64,000 bases of DNA from Christensenella sp964438705 (GTDB lineage Bacteria; Bacillota; Clostridia; Christensenellales; Christensenellaceae). How positions within the stretch are numbered: position 1 is the stretch's first letter; each line of letters starts with the position of its first letter. The stretch spans positions 1-64,000 of the forward strand of contig CAYTKQ010000016.1 in the NCBI GenBank assembly GCA_964438705.1. Reading direction: 5' to 3'. Shown one piece after another: positions 16,489 to 25,574 of this stretch. The position numbers were made by a program, and so were the translations under genes. The notes under the pieces were generated by a model. That model was given only the letters and a program-made list of their open reading frames with translations, did not search any database and was not told the DNA's origin.

Positions 16489-17463
16489 TCAAACGTTCAC
16501 TTGCTTTTTCGGTACGGACGCAACCAATATCCCAATGAGCAGCACACCCTGTATGAGGTTTTGTATCGAGGCCGGAAGACGCGATACGTTGAGAAACGCC
16601 ATAAGCATGGTCAAAAGCAGCGCCCCCATGATGGTGCCGAGCACGCTTGATTTTCCGCCCGCCACACTCGTGCCGCCGATGACCGTCGCGGCAATTGAGG
16701 TGAGCATATAGGAAATGCCCATATCCTGAAACGCGCCGCTGAAATAACCGCCGAGAAAAATACCTGTGAGCCCCGCAAGCACAGAACTCAATATAAACGT
16801 CAATATTACGATCCGCGGGACGTTGATACCCGCAAGCTGCGCGGCCCTTCGATTTTGTCCGACCGCGTGCAGCCGCTTACCATATTTTGTCTTATACAGC
16901 AATATCCCCACGAGTACCGCGATACCGATGGCCACCAGCACAATGGGTGATACCTCTCCGATTCTCGCCTTCTGCGAAAACCACAGAATCTCCGGTGCGG
17001 GCGTGCCCGGAATGCTCGCGGACATCAGCAGCACAACAGAATACACGATATAGCCCATCGCAAGTGTGGTGATCATTGCGGGAACGCGGATGTAAATGTT
17101 GATGAGTCCGTTTAGCAGTCCCACCACAGCGCTTACGCCGAGCGTCATCAGGAAGCCGGGTACCAGCCCGAAACGCATCATCGCCATAGAAGCAAAATAT
17201 GCGCCCAGCGCGACCGTGTACTGGATCGAGAGATCGATGCCTCCTTCGCCGCTTGTCATGACGGCAGTCTGTCCGAGGCTTAAAATAATAAGATAACATG
17301 CCAATGTGAAGTTGGTGATCAGCACGCCCACGCTGAGTCCGCCTGAAATCGCGCCGATCACCAGCCACAGCCCGACCGAGCCCAAAAGTGGCCATATCCA
17401 TATATTTTTTCCCATCCATTTTCTGGCGTCGCCCTTTTCGATCGTCATTTGTTTTGTGTCCAT
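16489..17463 (-). CDS. Sugar ABC transporter permease (RbsC family)
   Basis: About 324 residues with 8-10 predicted membrane spans and the family block GGIDLSIQYTVALGAY plus the late AATVIGGTSVAGGKSSVLGT signature. The start at 17463 has AAGGAGG at proper spacing; the ATG at 17469 overlaps the upstream stop (ATGA) but is too close to the ribosome site. It works with the RbsA-RbsC fusion protein encoded just upstream, so the importer has two different permease subunits, one free and one fused. Confidence 0.93.
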   Translation of the reverse strand: MDTKQMTIEKGDARKWMGKNIWIWPLLGSVGLWLVIGAISGGLSVGVLITNFTLACYLIILSLGQTAVMTSGEGGIDLSIQYTVALGAYFASMAMMRFGLVPGFLMTLGVSAVVGLLNGLINIYIRVPAMITTLAMGYIVYSVVLLMSASIPGTPAPEILWFSQKARIGEVSPIVLVAIGIAVLVGILLYKTKYGKRLHAVGQNRRAAQLAGINVPRIVILTFILSSVLAGLTGIFLGGYFSGAFQDMGISYMLTSIAATVIGGTSVAGGKSSVLGTIMGALLLTMLMAFLNVSRLPASIQNLIQGVLLIGILVASVPKKQVNV

Positions 17464-17465
17464 GA

Positions 17466-19934
17466 TCATGCCTCCTTCCTGTGGCTTGCAAGCTTGATTG
17501 CCAATGCTCCAATGAGGATCAGTCCCGTTACAGCGCTCTGCAGATTGGAATCGACGCTCAGGAATGTCAGCAGCACAGAAATGCTCGAGATGGCGAGCGC
17601 ACCAAACGTAACGCCCACCGGAGAAGAAATGCCGCCTTTAAACTCGCAGCCGCCCAAAATGATGGTTGCGATGCTCAGCATCTGGTAAGTAGCGGTCGAA
17701 TTGACATCACCGCCGATGGAAATGACCGTCACAGACATGCCGGCACACACGAGCAGCGCCCCCGCAATCATATAGGTGGCGATGACCGCCGCCATGCGCG
17801 ACCAGCCTGCGCGGGCAATGGCCGTGGGATTATTGCCGTTTCCGTTGATAATCATGCCGTATTTGGAACGTCGAAGAATCCACCATGTGCCAAACGCCGC
17901 AAGCGCGGCAATGACGATGGGCATGGGGATCAGCGGGAATTTGAATTTAAAGAATGCCGTCAGCCATTCGGGGGATGTACCGCCCGGCGTGGGTGAAACG
18001 ATGAGCCCCAGCCCAAGCCAGATAAACGATGCGCCCAGGGTGACCACGATGGCGGGGATTCGTGTGGAATAAATGAGTGCGCCCATCGCACCGTAGGCAA
18101 GCACAAACAGCACGAGAAAGCCTGCTCCCAGCGCCGGATTGTTGACTACCGTAAACGCCACAATGACGTTCAGAAGCCCGACCGCCATACCGTTGCCCAT
18201 ATCGATGCCGCCCGAAACCACGAGAAACATCTGGGAAAGCGCGATGAATACCAGCGGGATCGCCGAGCTAAAGAGCATCGTGAGCCCCGTATAGGAAACG
18301 ATGCGCGGATTCAAAGACGCATTGATGATGAGGATCGCCGCAAGCGTTATGATAGGCAGTGCCGCGCGGTTGTGCAGCAGCCTGCGCGGCAGGCTCATTT
18401 GTTTTGCTTCGGGCGCGTCATCCTGCTTTTGCAGTTCATCCTTTTGCTTCCGGAAACTTTCAAATGACGCAGTAACGATATTTTTGACAGAAATTTCCTC
18501 GCCTGTGAGCTCTGCGACGATTCCGCCCTGATGCATGATATAAATGCGGTCGCACTGTTCCATCTCGAGGTCTTCCGTACTGTGCAGAATGATGGTTTTG
18601 CCTGCGCCGCGCGCTTCATCCATCAGCCGATATATCTCTTGCTTGGTCTCCACATCCACGCCGCAGGTGGGATCGTTCAATAAAATAATTCCCGCCTCAG
18701 CAGCGATCCCTCTGGCGATCAGCGCCTTTTGCTGGTTGCCCCCTGAAAGACTTGAGATATCGTCCTTTGTTCCGTTTGCAATGAATTTCAGCTTATCATA
18801 CCAGTGCTGTGCGAGTGCGTCACTCTTTTTCTGATCGATGAAACCTTTGCTGGATACCTGATCGAGGCTTGAGACCAGCGTATTGTCCGCAATGTTCCAC
18901 ATCGGGAACAGGCCCTCCGTGTTGCGGTCCCCACTGACATAGGACGCCTTTGTGGTAACGCTGATCGCAGAATTCTTTTTTCCGTTTGCCGCGTTGAAAA
19001 TCTCCAAAATGAGATCTTTCTGACCCGACCCCGCAAGGCCCGATATGCCAATGATCTCGCCTTTTTTGATGTTCATGCTGATGTGCTTGAGCTGATCGGT
19101 GTTAAGATCCCGGACGGTTAGCACATTCGGCTCGGCACTTTTGTCCACAGCCTTTTTCTGCGAAACGCTTACCTTGCCGCCCATGACCTCCACAAGCTCC
19201 TGCGGCGAAATATCTGCAATGCCGCTCTCAAGCACACATTGTCCGCCCTTCATGACGCTGACCCTGTCGCAAATGCGGTCAATCTCGTCCAACTTGTGAG
19301 AAATGTATATGATTGCAACCTGTTTCTCGCATAATTTACGCATGTAATCGTGCAACTGCTGTATTCTTTCCCCGTTCAGTGAAGATGTTGGCTCGTCCAA
19401 GATCAATACACGCAGATTCTGGTTTGACATTGCCTTTGCAATCTCGATCATCTGCCGCTGCGGCAGCGCAAGCCCCGATACCGGCGCTTTGATGTCTATG
19501 TTGTTGTTCGGGAACACTGTATCCAGATATGTTTTGGTGTCTCGCGCCGCTTTTTTGCGCCAGCCACGTTTTCCGAGGAAGGTGTGGTCCATATGATTGA
19601 TCATGAAATTTTCGTAGGTGTTCAGGTTCGAGCACAGTGAAAGCTCCTGATAGGCGCACGCAATACCGCGCTTTTTGGCTTCAGCCGCGTGATAGCCAGC
19701 GCCCGCCTCCTCTGTTTCGTTGAAAATAATGGTTCCGCTTGTGGGCGGATATACTCCTGTGATCACCTTCATCAGGGTAGATTTTCCCGCGCCGTTTGGC
19801 CCGACCACGCCAATGATTTCCCCCGGTACGATCTTTAAGTTCATCCCGTTCAAAGCGTGCGTATGCCCAAATGTTTTCGTGATCTCGGACAGCTCAAGAT
19901 AAGGTTTTTGATTTGTGATTTGTTTTTCGTTCAT
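17466..19934 (-). CDS. Fused sugar ABC transporter: RbsA-type double ATPase plus RbsC-type permease
   Basis: 822 residues, far longer than RbsA (~500). Order: NBD1 (about 10-245; Walker A GPNGAGKST at 45-53, Walker B LILDEPTSSL), NBD2 (about 260-500; signature LSGGNQQKALIARG, Walker B altered to LLNDPTCGVD), a charged linker (about 500-530), then a complete permease domain (about 530-820; GGIDMGNGMAVG and ILGGCEFKGGISSPVG). The permease end is open to the last codon and overlaps the next permease gene by ATGA. The binding protein is encoded directly upstream. A fused exporter is excluded by the RbsA/RbsC type of both halves. Confidence 0.93.
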   Translation of the reverse strand: MNEKQITNQKPYLELSEITKTFGHTHALNGMNLKIVPGEIIGVVGPNGAGKSTLMKVITGVYPPTSGTIIFNETEEAGAGYHAAEAKKRGIACAYQELSLCSNLNTYENFMINHMDHTFLGKRGWRKKAARDTKTYLDTVFPNNNIDIKAPVSGLALPQRQMIEIAKAMSNQNLRVLILDEPTSSLNGERIQQLHDYMRKLCEKQVAIIYISHKLDEIDRICDRVSVMKGGQCVLESGIADISPQELVEVMGGKVSVSQKKAVDKSAEPNVLTVRDLNTDQLKHISMNIKKGEIIGISGLAGSGQKDLILEIFNAANGKKNSAISVTTKASYVSGDRNTEGLFPMWNIADNTLVSSLDQVSSKGFIDQKKSDALAQHWYDKLKFIANGTKDDISSLSGGNQQKALIARGIAAEAGIILLNDPTCGVDVETKQEIYRLMDEARGAGKTIILHSTEDLEMEQCDRIYIMHQGGIVAELTGEEISVKNIVTASFESFRKQKDELQKQDDAPEAKQMSLPRRLLHNRAALPIITLAAILIINASLNPRIVSYTGLTMLFSSAIPLVFIALSQMFLVVSGGIDMGNGMAVGLLNVIVAFTVVNNPALGAGFLVLFVLAYGAMGALIYSTRIPAIVVTLGASFIWLGLGLIVSPTPGGTSPEWLTAFFKFKFPLIPMPIVIAALAAFGTWWILRRSKYGMIINGNGNNPTAIARAGWSRMAAVIATYMIAGALLVCAGMSVTVISIGGDVNSTATYQMLSIATIILGGCEFKGGISSPVGVTFGALAISSISVLLTFLSVDSNLQSAVTGLILIGALAIKLASHRKEA

Positions 19935-19992
19935 TTCTGCACCTTTTCCCTTTATCTTTTTTCGTGTGGCGAGAAAGCTTTGTTCACTTCAA

Positions 19993-20016
19993 GCCCGGAG
20001 AGGAAACTCCCCGGGC
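19993..20016 (-). other. Intercistronic stem-loop after the binding-protein gene
   Basis: GCCCGG and CCGGGC enclose a GAG/CTC extension with a GAAA-type loop. No U tract follows on the minus strand. It lies between the substrate-binding protein gene and the importer gene, where stem-loops commonly stabilise the upstream mRNA. Confidence 0.55.
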
Positions 20017-20043
20017 CTTCGGCAAACATTTGCGCTATTTGCG

Positions 20044-21231
20044 CTATTTTTGTGTATACAGCGTATCCTGTACCCACTTGTAGGTGTAGAGCTGATTTGC
20101 GATTGCGTCCGCATTGATATTCTTGTAAAAATCAATGTTGTCCACCATATCCTGCTGCGTGATCTCGATGCTGCCCACGTTCATTTCCTTCGGGACATCT
20201 TTGCCACGCAGGATGTCGATCGCCACAAACAATCCTGCTGCCGTAATGCCGGGGTTTGTGGTCCACGAATAGGTCTCGTAGCCATTCTTTTCGTATTCGT
20301 TTGCCCACCAGCTTAAGAAATTCCCACGATTGCCGCCGATGACGAGCGGAACTTCCCTGTTTGCCGCTTCAAACGCCTGCACCGCGCCATAACCGTCGCC
20401 GCCTTCGCCGATCACTGCGTCTACCTTATCGAGGCTCGGAAGAATGGAAGCGATCTGCTGCTGCGCGACTGAGGTCGTCCATTCGCTGTATACCTCGCCC
20501 ACGATCTTGATGTCGGGATACTGGTCGAACACCTGACGCATACCTGCATAAAATCCGTCGTCCGAAGGAACGCCCGCGATGCCGCGCGAGATGAGCACAT
20601 TGCCCTTGCCGCCAAGACGATCTACCACATACTGTGCGGCGGGCGTAATGGCCGCCGTATAATCAAAATTGATCTGGTAGCACTGATCGGTGGTGACCGG
20701 ACCGCCGTTCGCAATGATGACCGGAATGCCCGCCGCTGTCGCGTCTTCAATCGCGCCGTTTAAGGCAGTTGCAGAACCGGGATCGACGATGATCGCGTCT
20801 ACGCCTTTCAAAACGAGGCTTTGAATCTGCGAGACCTGCGTGGCATTGTCATTGTTGGATTCCACGATGATATAATCCGAAATCACGCCTTCCGCTTTCA
20901 GCTTGTCGGCCAGTTCCTTGAAGATCGATTCCTCTGTTTGACGATAGGTGTTGCCGTTATAGGAATTGCTGAAGCCGATGACAAAGCCGTCCTTCGCTGT
21001 ATCAAACCCGGCGAGAACGTCCTCATCCCCCGAACCGATGGCGCTTTCCGTGGAAGGCGTAGCCGCAGGTGCCGCAGACGTTGCCGCTGCGGATTCGGAC
21101 GGTGCGGCAGAGGCCGACTCAGACGGCGCGGCAGAGGGCGTTTCCTGCGCGGTGCATCCTGCAAATGCAGCCAAGGCAAACACGATCACGATTGCCATTG
21201 CGATGCTTTTGAACCACTTTGAATTTTTCAT
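20044..21231 (-). CDS. Sugar ABC transporter substrate-binding lipoprotein (RbsB-like)
   Basis: 395 residues: a lipoprotein signal peptide with lipobox LAAFAGC (Cys about 25), an Ala/Ser/Pro/Glu-rich linker to about residue 75, then a type-I periplasmic-binding fold (VIGFSNSYNGNTYRQ, VDAIIVDPGS, GIPVIIANGG). The start at 21231 is fixed by GGAGGAAAAG; upstream in-frame Met codons precede a poor leader. It delivers its ligand to the fused importer at 17466-19934. An aspartate- or pyrimidine-style ligand cannot be told from a sugar by eye, but the RbsA/RbsC partners favour a sugar. Confidence 0.93.
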   Translation of the reverse strand: MKNSKWFKSIAMAIVIVFALAAFAGCTAQETPSAAPSESASAAPSESAAATSAAPAATPSTESAIGSGDEDVLAGFDTAKDGFVIGFSNSYNGNTYRQTEESIFKELADKLKAEGVISDYIIVESNNDNATQVSQIQSLVLKGVDAIIVDPGSATALNGAIEDATAAGIPVIIANGGPVTTDQCYQINFDYTAAITPAAQYVVDRLGGKGNVLISRGIAGVPSDDGFYAGMRQVFDQYPDIKIVGEVYSEWTTSVAQQQIASILPSLDKVDAVIGEGGDGYGAVQAFEAANREVPLVIGGNRGNFLSWWANEYEKNGYETYSWTTNPGITAAGLFVAIDILRGKDVPKEMNVGSIEITQQDMVDNIDFYKNINADAIANQLYTYKWVQDTLYTQK

Positions 21232-21289
21232 TTCTTTTCCTCCATGTTTTAATTTAATGCTCCGGTTTCTCCGGGCAAAACAGTTCGAT

Positions 21290-22351
21290 TTAAAGAGTGA
21301 TCGGATATTTTCCATACTTTCTGCCCGCTTCATAAAGGGCAAATATGTTTTCATTGGGTATGTCGTCGTGCACGCTGTGATCGGAGGCGAGGATATAGCC
21401 GCCCCCCTTTGCCGCCGCGCGGATGCATTCCTTTACCTCGTTTTCCACATCCTGCACGCTTCCCGTAACAAGCGTCGTTTTGTTGTTTACGTTGCCGATG
21501 AGCACAAGCTTTTTGCCATATTGTTCTTTGAGACCCGCAATGTCCATGCCCGCCGCACGCTCCAGCGGATGATAGCCGTCGATTCCTTTTTCTGTGAGGA
21601 AGGGCAGGAATGGCGTGATCTGTCCGTCGCTGTGCATGATGACCTTTGCACCTCGGCGGTGGAAACTATCGAGCATGCGACTCACCTCTGGCAGAACAAA
21701 TGCGCGAAACTGGTCCGGCGACATGAAGGGAGCAGTGTTGCTGCCATAATCATCCGCGATCAGCAATGCGTCCGCTCCTTCATCCAGCAGTCGCAGACCT
21801 CCGGCGATGGAAAAATCCGCTACCTTTGCGAGGATGCTATGGATCATATCCGGATGCTCATACATGTCGATACACATTTCCAGAAATCCCGTCAGCAGCC
21901 ACCCCCCGCTGAACGGCCCCCTCACATTGCCGATGATGAATTTGTGTGAATCCGCATTCATGCGGATTGCCGTTTTGATGCCATCCGTCCGCGATGGAAT
22001 GGACGAATCGGGCATCGCATAATTTTTCCAGTCCTCCGGCGTTTTTACGGGGAAATCGACGGGCGCATCGGACGGCCAAGCATTTTCCTCTTTTTGGTAG
22101 GTCGTTCCCCATTCATCCTGATAACGCTCCGCCTTGTTATATTCAAAGCTGCTGTAGCCGCCGAATGGAATCACGACCGCGTCATACCCCACCCTCTGCG
22201 CGCACTTCATGATATATTCCGCCGTATATCCCTCCGGAACCGTTCCCACGACCTCCTTGAAAAATTTCCTGCTGTACACAAATTCCAAAATGGGCACGGT
22301 GTCCGCTTCCCTGTGCGCAAGCGCGCATTTCACTCGTTCGTCTGATCTCAT
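21290..22351 (-). CDS. Uroporphyrinogen decarboxylase (URO-D/MtaA) family protein
   Basis: 353 residues of the URO-D superfamily, with LIADDYGSNTAPFMSP (about 197-212) and IMHSDGQITPFLP (about 238-250) matching the equivalent blocks of the paralogue at 223-1323. It lies 58 bases upstream of the binding-protein gene and 12 bases after the MBL-fold gene, so it is in the operon of the fused importer. No corrinoid protein or methyltransferase is nearby. The family is firm; the reaction is unknown. Confidence 0.9.
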   Translation of the reverse strand: MRSDERVKCALAHREADTVPILEFVYSRKFFKEVVGTVPEGYTAEYIMKCAQRVGYDAVVIPFGGYSSFEYNKAERYQDEWGTTYQKEENAWPSDAPVDFPVKTPEDWKNYAMPDSSIPSRTDGIKTAIRMNADSHKFIIGNVRGPFSGGWLLTGFLEMCIDMYEHPDMIHSILAKVADFSIAGGLRLLDEGADALLIADDYGSNTAPFMSPDQFRAFVLPEVSRMLDSFHRRGAKVIMHSDGQITPFLPFLTEKGIDGYHPLERAAGMDIAGLKEQYGKKLVLIGNVNNKTTLVTGSVQDVENEVKECIRAAAKGGGYILASDHSVHDDIPNENIFALYEAGRKYGKYPITL

Positions 22352-22363
22352 TGCGAGCGCTCC

Positions 22364-23185
22364 TTATTCGTAAAATGCGGGTGCGAGCTGAAAGGATTTG
22401 AATTGCTCCATATCATGCGAAAAAAATATCGTTGCGTCATATTTTCGCTCAAGCTCCCGCAGCTTTTCCACCGTCTGTTCATAGCCGAGCGAATCGTACA
22501 GGATGCCCGGCGGACGGGAGGGCGGACCGTAGTTGAGGCGCATGCCGCACGCGTCGGACGGGAAGATATAGGTGCCCGATTCAAGGTGCAGCATCAGCCC
22601 TAGCACACAGGGCGTGTGCCCCGCGAGAGCAATGAGCTCGATTTCGTCATTGAGCTTATAATCTTTGTCGATAAAGCGGTAGGTGAGGCCCGGAAATTCA
22701 TAATTCCATTTGAAATAGCCGCTTGCAATGGGGTCGGGCGTACAGTGCGTGCGGGTGATACCCGCAGCGTAATCCAAACCGGGCGCGATAACGGACTGCC
22801 CCGCCCTTGTGTCTGAAAACAGGCCCACGCCGCCGATGTGATCCCAATGCGTATGGGATACGACCACCGTTCCGATGTCATCCTTTGTGAGACCCACGCT
22901 TATTAAACGATTTTCCAGATAGTCTTCCTCCGTGGCGACAAGCGGGAATATCTCAAAAAAACTGTCCGGTACCCGCCCTTCATTGTCTTCCGGACAAAAG
23001 CCCGTGTCATATAGGAGCCATCCAAGATCGTCGTGGTGCACAAGTACCGAATAGCATGGAAACTCCCCCCATATTGCCTGTGGCTGCTTATTCGAGCGTG
23101 TCCCCGGGCAGGGCAGCGCAACGTTCTGCGCGAGGTCTCCTTCGATGACGCCATGGCTCAATATCGCAAACTTCACCTTGGACAT
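22364..23185 (-). CDS. Metallo-beta-lactamase fold hydrolase (AHL-lactonase-like family)
   Basis: 273 residues with the dinuclear zinc motif SHTHWDHIGG (about 114-123), a downstream ALAGHTPCVLG His and a C-terminal FFSHDMEQF His. Spacing and length fit the N-acyl-homoserine lactonase (AttM/AiiA-like) branch of the fold. The start at 23185 has GAGGAGG; the longer frame reads into leader. In an operon with sugar importer genes a sugar-lactone hydrolase is a reasonable guess, since relatives open lactone rings, but quorum-quenching activity cannot be excluded. Confidence 0.9.
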   Translation of the reverse strand: MSKVKFAILSHGVIEGDLAQNVALPCPGTRSNKQPQAIWGEFPCYSVLVHHDDLGWLLYDTGFCPEDNEGRVPDSFFEIFPLVATEEDYLENRLISVGLTKDDIGTVVVSHTHWDHIGGVGLFSDTRAGQSVIAPGLDYAAGITRTHCTPDPIASGYFKWNYEFPGLTYRFIDKDYKLNDEIELIALAGHTPCVLGLMLHLESGTYIFPSDACGMRLNYGPPSRPPGILYDSLGYEQTVEKLRELERKYDATIFFSHDMEQFKSFQLAPAFYE

Positions 23186-23237
23186 GCCTGTTCCTCCTCT
23201 TGCATTTAGTTTTGATTGTCGATAAAATTGGCTATTT

Positions 23238-23276
23238 CCGCCGCGGCGGCACATACATTTTACACTGCCGCGGCAG
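23238..23276. promoter_or_regulatory. Pair of GCCGCGGC-centred palindromes upstream of the MBL gene
   Basis: CCGCCGCGGCGG (23238-23249) and CTGCCGCGGCAG (23265-23276) are perfect 12-bp palindromes with the same GCCGCGGC core, centred 27 bp apart. A TGTAAAAT extended -10-like element on the minus strand lies between them. They occupy the 204-base gap before the MBL/URO-D/importer/transketolase genes, the expected place for an operator. The regulator is unknown. The same gap also holds ACGATC and GATCGT arms (about 23352-23378). Confidence 0.55.
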
Positions 23277-23389
23277 AGTTGGTTGATCGTTCGCACGGCA
23301 GCAAATGCTGCGCATGGAAAGAGTTGTGTTTATGTTCCATTATAGCGTAAGCACGATCATTTTTTATTAAAATAGATCGTATTTCATCA

Positions 23390-24121
23390 TCACCGCATCA
23401 GCAGCCCACCATTCACATCCACCGTCGTGCCCGTGAGATACGAACCAAGGTCGGACACCAGAAAGTAGACCGCCTTCGCAATATCGAGCGGCGTGCCCAG
23501 CCTGCCGATCAAAACGGAGGACGGGTCGTCCCTGCCCTTTGTCATTTCCGTTTCGATGAAGCCCGGGCACACGGCGTTTGCCGTGATGCCATACTGCGCG
23601 CCAAACCGCGCGTAGGATTTTGCGAGGCAGATCACACCCGCCTTTGCGGCGGAATAATCGGGGCTCACCTTAAGTCCGCCGATCTGCCCCGCCATAGAAC
23701 CGATGTTCACGATCCTTCCCGCGTGCTTTTGCATCATTTGTATCGTCGCGGCCTGTGAGCACAGGTGCGCGCCGCGCAAATCGATGTTCATGAGGCGGTC
23801 CCACTGCTCCACCGTCATCTCGGGAATGGGAGTGTTGTTGTTGATGCCCGCGTTGTTGACGAGAATATCCACCCCGCCGTATTTTGCTTCGATTTCCGCT
23901 GCCGCGTCAAGAATAGATTGCGGGTTTGCCACATCGAGCCGCTGTGCCACAACGTCAAGGCCCTCCGCCTGCATCCTGTCCGCTGTTTTTTGCATGGCTT
24001 CAAGATTCAGATCCGCGCCCACGACTGTTGCGCCGTGCTCCGCGAGGATGCGCGAGACCGCTTCGCCGATGCCCTGCGCCGCTCCTGTGATCCACGCTGT
24101 TTTGCCTGCCAAATCATTCAT
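23390..24121 (-). CDS. SDR family oxidoreductase
   Basis: 243 residues with TGAAQGIGEA (cofactor loop), NNAG, catalytic YSAAK and a terminal DVNGGLLMR. The ATG at 24121 is preferred over the GTG at 24130 because AGGTGG is at normal spacing only for the former. It follows the transaldolase-family gene by 9 bases. Substrate not predictable; by context a sugar, polyol or sugar-acid hydroxyl. Confidence 0.9.
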   Translation of the reverse strand: MNDLAGKTAWITGAAQGIGEAVSRILAEHGATVVGADLNLEAMQKTADRMQAEGLDVVAQRLDVANPQSILDAAAEIEAKYGGVDILVNNAGINNNTPIPEMTVEQWDRLMNIDLRGAHLCSQAATIQMMQKHAGRIVNIGSMAGQIGGLKVSPDYSAAKAGVICLAKSYARFGAQYGITANAVCPGFIETEMTKGRDDPSSVLIGRLGTPLDIAKAVYFLVSDLGSYLTGTTVDVNGGLLMR

Positions 24122-24130
24122 ATGCTCCAC

Positions 24131-25525
24131 CTACTTTACATACGCTTCAAGCTCGCCGTACACCTCGATGAACGCGTCGAGCGTAAGCTGTACGGGAATG
24201 TATGTGTCAAATTCCTCCGGCTTCATCGCGTCCGGCTCGTATGCCTTTACGAAAATGTCGCTTTTTCTAAGCTCCGCCATTTGCTCCGCCGGAATCTCTT
24301 TTCCGATTTCAGATGCGATTTTTTCGTCCGCCGCGTCATATTCCGCTGCTTTGTCCGGGAAGGAGGAAATGACGATCTTCGAAGCCTTGAGGTCTGTGAT
24401 GGACGCGTCGAAATTCCACGGCCCACGCAGGGAAGCCACAAGGATTTCCGTGTGCGTATATCCATTTTTGAGGAGTACGTCGTTATACACACGCTGCGTC
24501 ACCAGCCTGCTCGCAAGCTTCGCGAGCTCCGCCGCGTTTTCAACGCCCTTTTCCTCCAGCTCCTCAGCGACAGGCCCGTCGAGGCGGCCCGCCATTACCG
24601 TGAGGTAGGAAAGGTCTGCTTTTCCGCTTTCAATGGCCTGCGCAAACGCAATGCATTGCGGCACGCTGAAGTTGACGGTCATGTTTACGCCGATGCCCTC
24701 TGCGCTCAACCGGCGCACCGCCTCGATCGAAGCGTACGTTCCCGGCACCTTGAACACCACGTTCGGTTTGCCGCCGAGCACCTCACCCATGGTTTTGTAG
24801 GCGAACTCCACCTCCTCGACCATTTTGTCCGTGTCCTGATAGTTTTTGGGGCTGACCTGATAGTTGACATAGCCGAGCTTCGCACCCGTAAGGCGGTAAA
24901 TCGGGCGCAGGGCGCGGGCATTGTTGAGTACCACATCCATCGTAAGCCGCGATATTTTTTCCTGCGCGGAGGCGTTCGGGTATGCCGCCTTGATTTCGTC
25001 GCGCACCTTGTCGAACACATCCGGGCGATCCTTACGTGCCATGTTGACGATGGGCGGATTGGTGGTGACGAGCGCCGCGCCCCGCCGCATGGCCTCCATG
25101 ATGCCAATTCCGTTGTCGTTGCCCCAATAATTGTTGATTTTCCCGTCCTCGGCCATTTGGGTGAGCTTCACGAGCTTACTTGATGCAAAGGACGCGATCT
25201 CCTTTTGTGCCGTCGCGGCCTTATCCGCGCATCCCATTCCCTTTACCGCGGCAAGAAAAGCGTCCGACTGTTTTTTGAGCGTCTCGCCCGAAACGGGGTT
25301 TTCTGTCGTTTTGGCACACAGTGTCCAATTTGGCAGATAGGAGCGCAAATCGATTGCCAGATCGGCAAGCAGCTGTGCGATTTTCTCTTTTTCCGCCTGT
25401 GTCGCGTGTGCCGCGCGCTTTTCATAGCGCACAAGGGCGGCGGCGCACCGCCGTTCAAAGTTGCACGGCGTCGCTTCAAAAATCAGTTCGTTTCTCAGTG
25501 AGACCCAGTTTTCATACATAGACAT
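24131..25525 (-). CDS. Transaldolase family protein
   Basis: 464 residues, longer than typical transaldolases (about 215-390), with an N-terminal helical extension of about 120 residues. The class-I aldolase core shows TTNPPIVNMA, ARALRPIYRLTGAKLGYVNYQVSP, the likely Schiff-base lysine in VFKVPGTYAS and GIGVNMTVNFSVPQC. It is cotranscribed with an SDR on each side. It could be a transaldolase or a fructose-6-phosphate-aldolase-like enzyme that cleaves a keto-sugar phosphate. The presence of a split transketolase in the same gene run supports pentose or heptulose phosphate handling. Confidence 0.85.
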   Translation of the reverse strand: MSMYENWVSLRNELIFEATPCNFERRCAAALVRYEKRAAHATQAEKEKIAQLLADLAIDLRSYLPNWTLCAKTTENPVSGETLKKQSDAFLAAVKGMGCADKAATAQKEIASFASSKLVKLTQMAEDGKINNYWGNDNGIGIMEAMRRGAALVTTNPPIVNMARKDRPDVFDKVRDEIKAAYPNASAQEKISRLTMDVVLNNARALRPIYRLTGAKLGYVNYQVSPKNYQDTDKMVEEVEFAYKTMGEVLGGKPNVVFKVPGTYASIEAVRRLSAEGIGVNMTVNFSVPQCIAFAQAIESGKADLSYLTVMAGRLDGPVAEELEEKGVENAAELAKLASRLVTQRVYNDVLLKNGYTHTEILVASLRGPWNFDASITDLKASKIVISSFPDKAAEYDAADEKIASEIGKEIPAEQMAELRKSDIFVKAYEPDAMKPEEFDTYIPVQLTLDAFIEVYGELEAYVK

Positions 25526-25574
25526 TGCTTATTCCTCCGGTTTGCGTCCTCTGTTGTTTTATTTTCCAATTTGC

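Noticed and set aside
22364..23185. Quorum-quenching lactonase as a firm function for the MBL-fold protein
   Set aside because: The fold and motif fit the lactonase branch, but the sugar-operon context favours another lactone or ester; no signalling genes are nearby.
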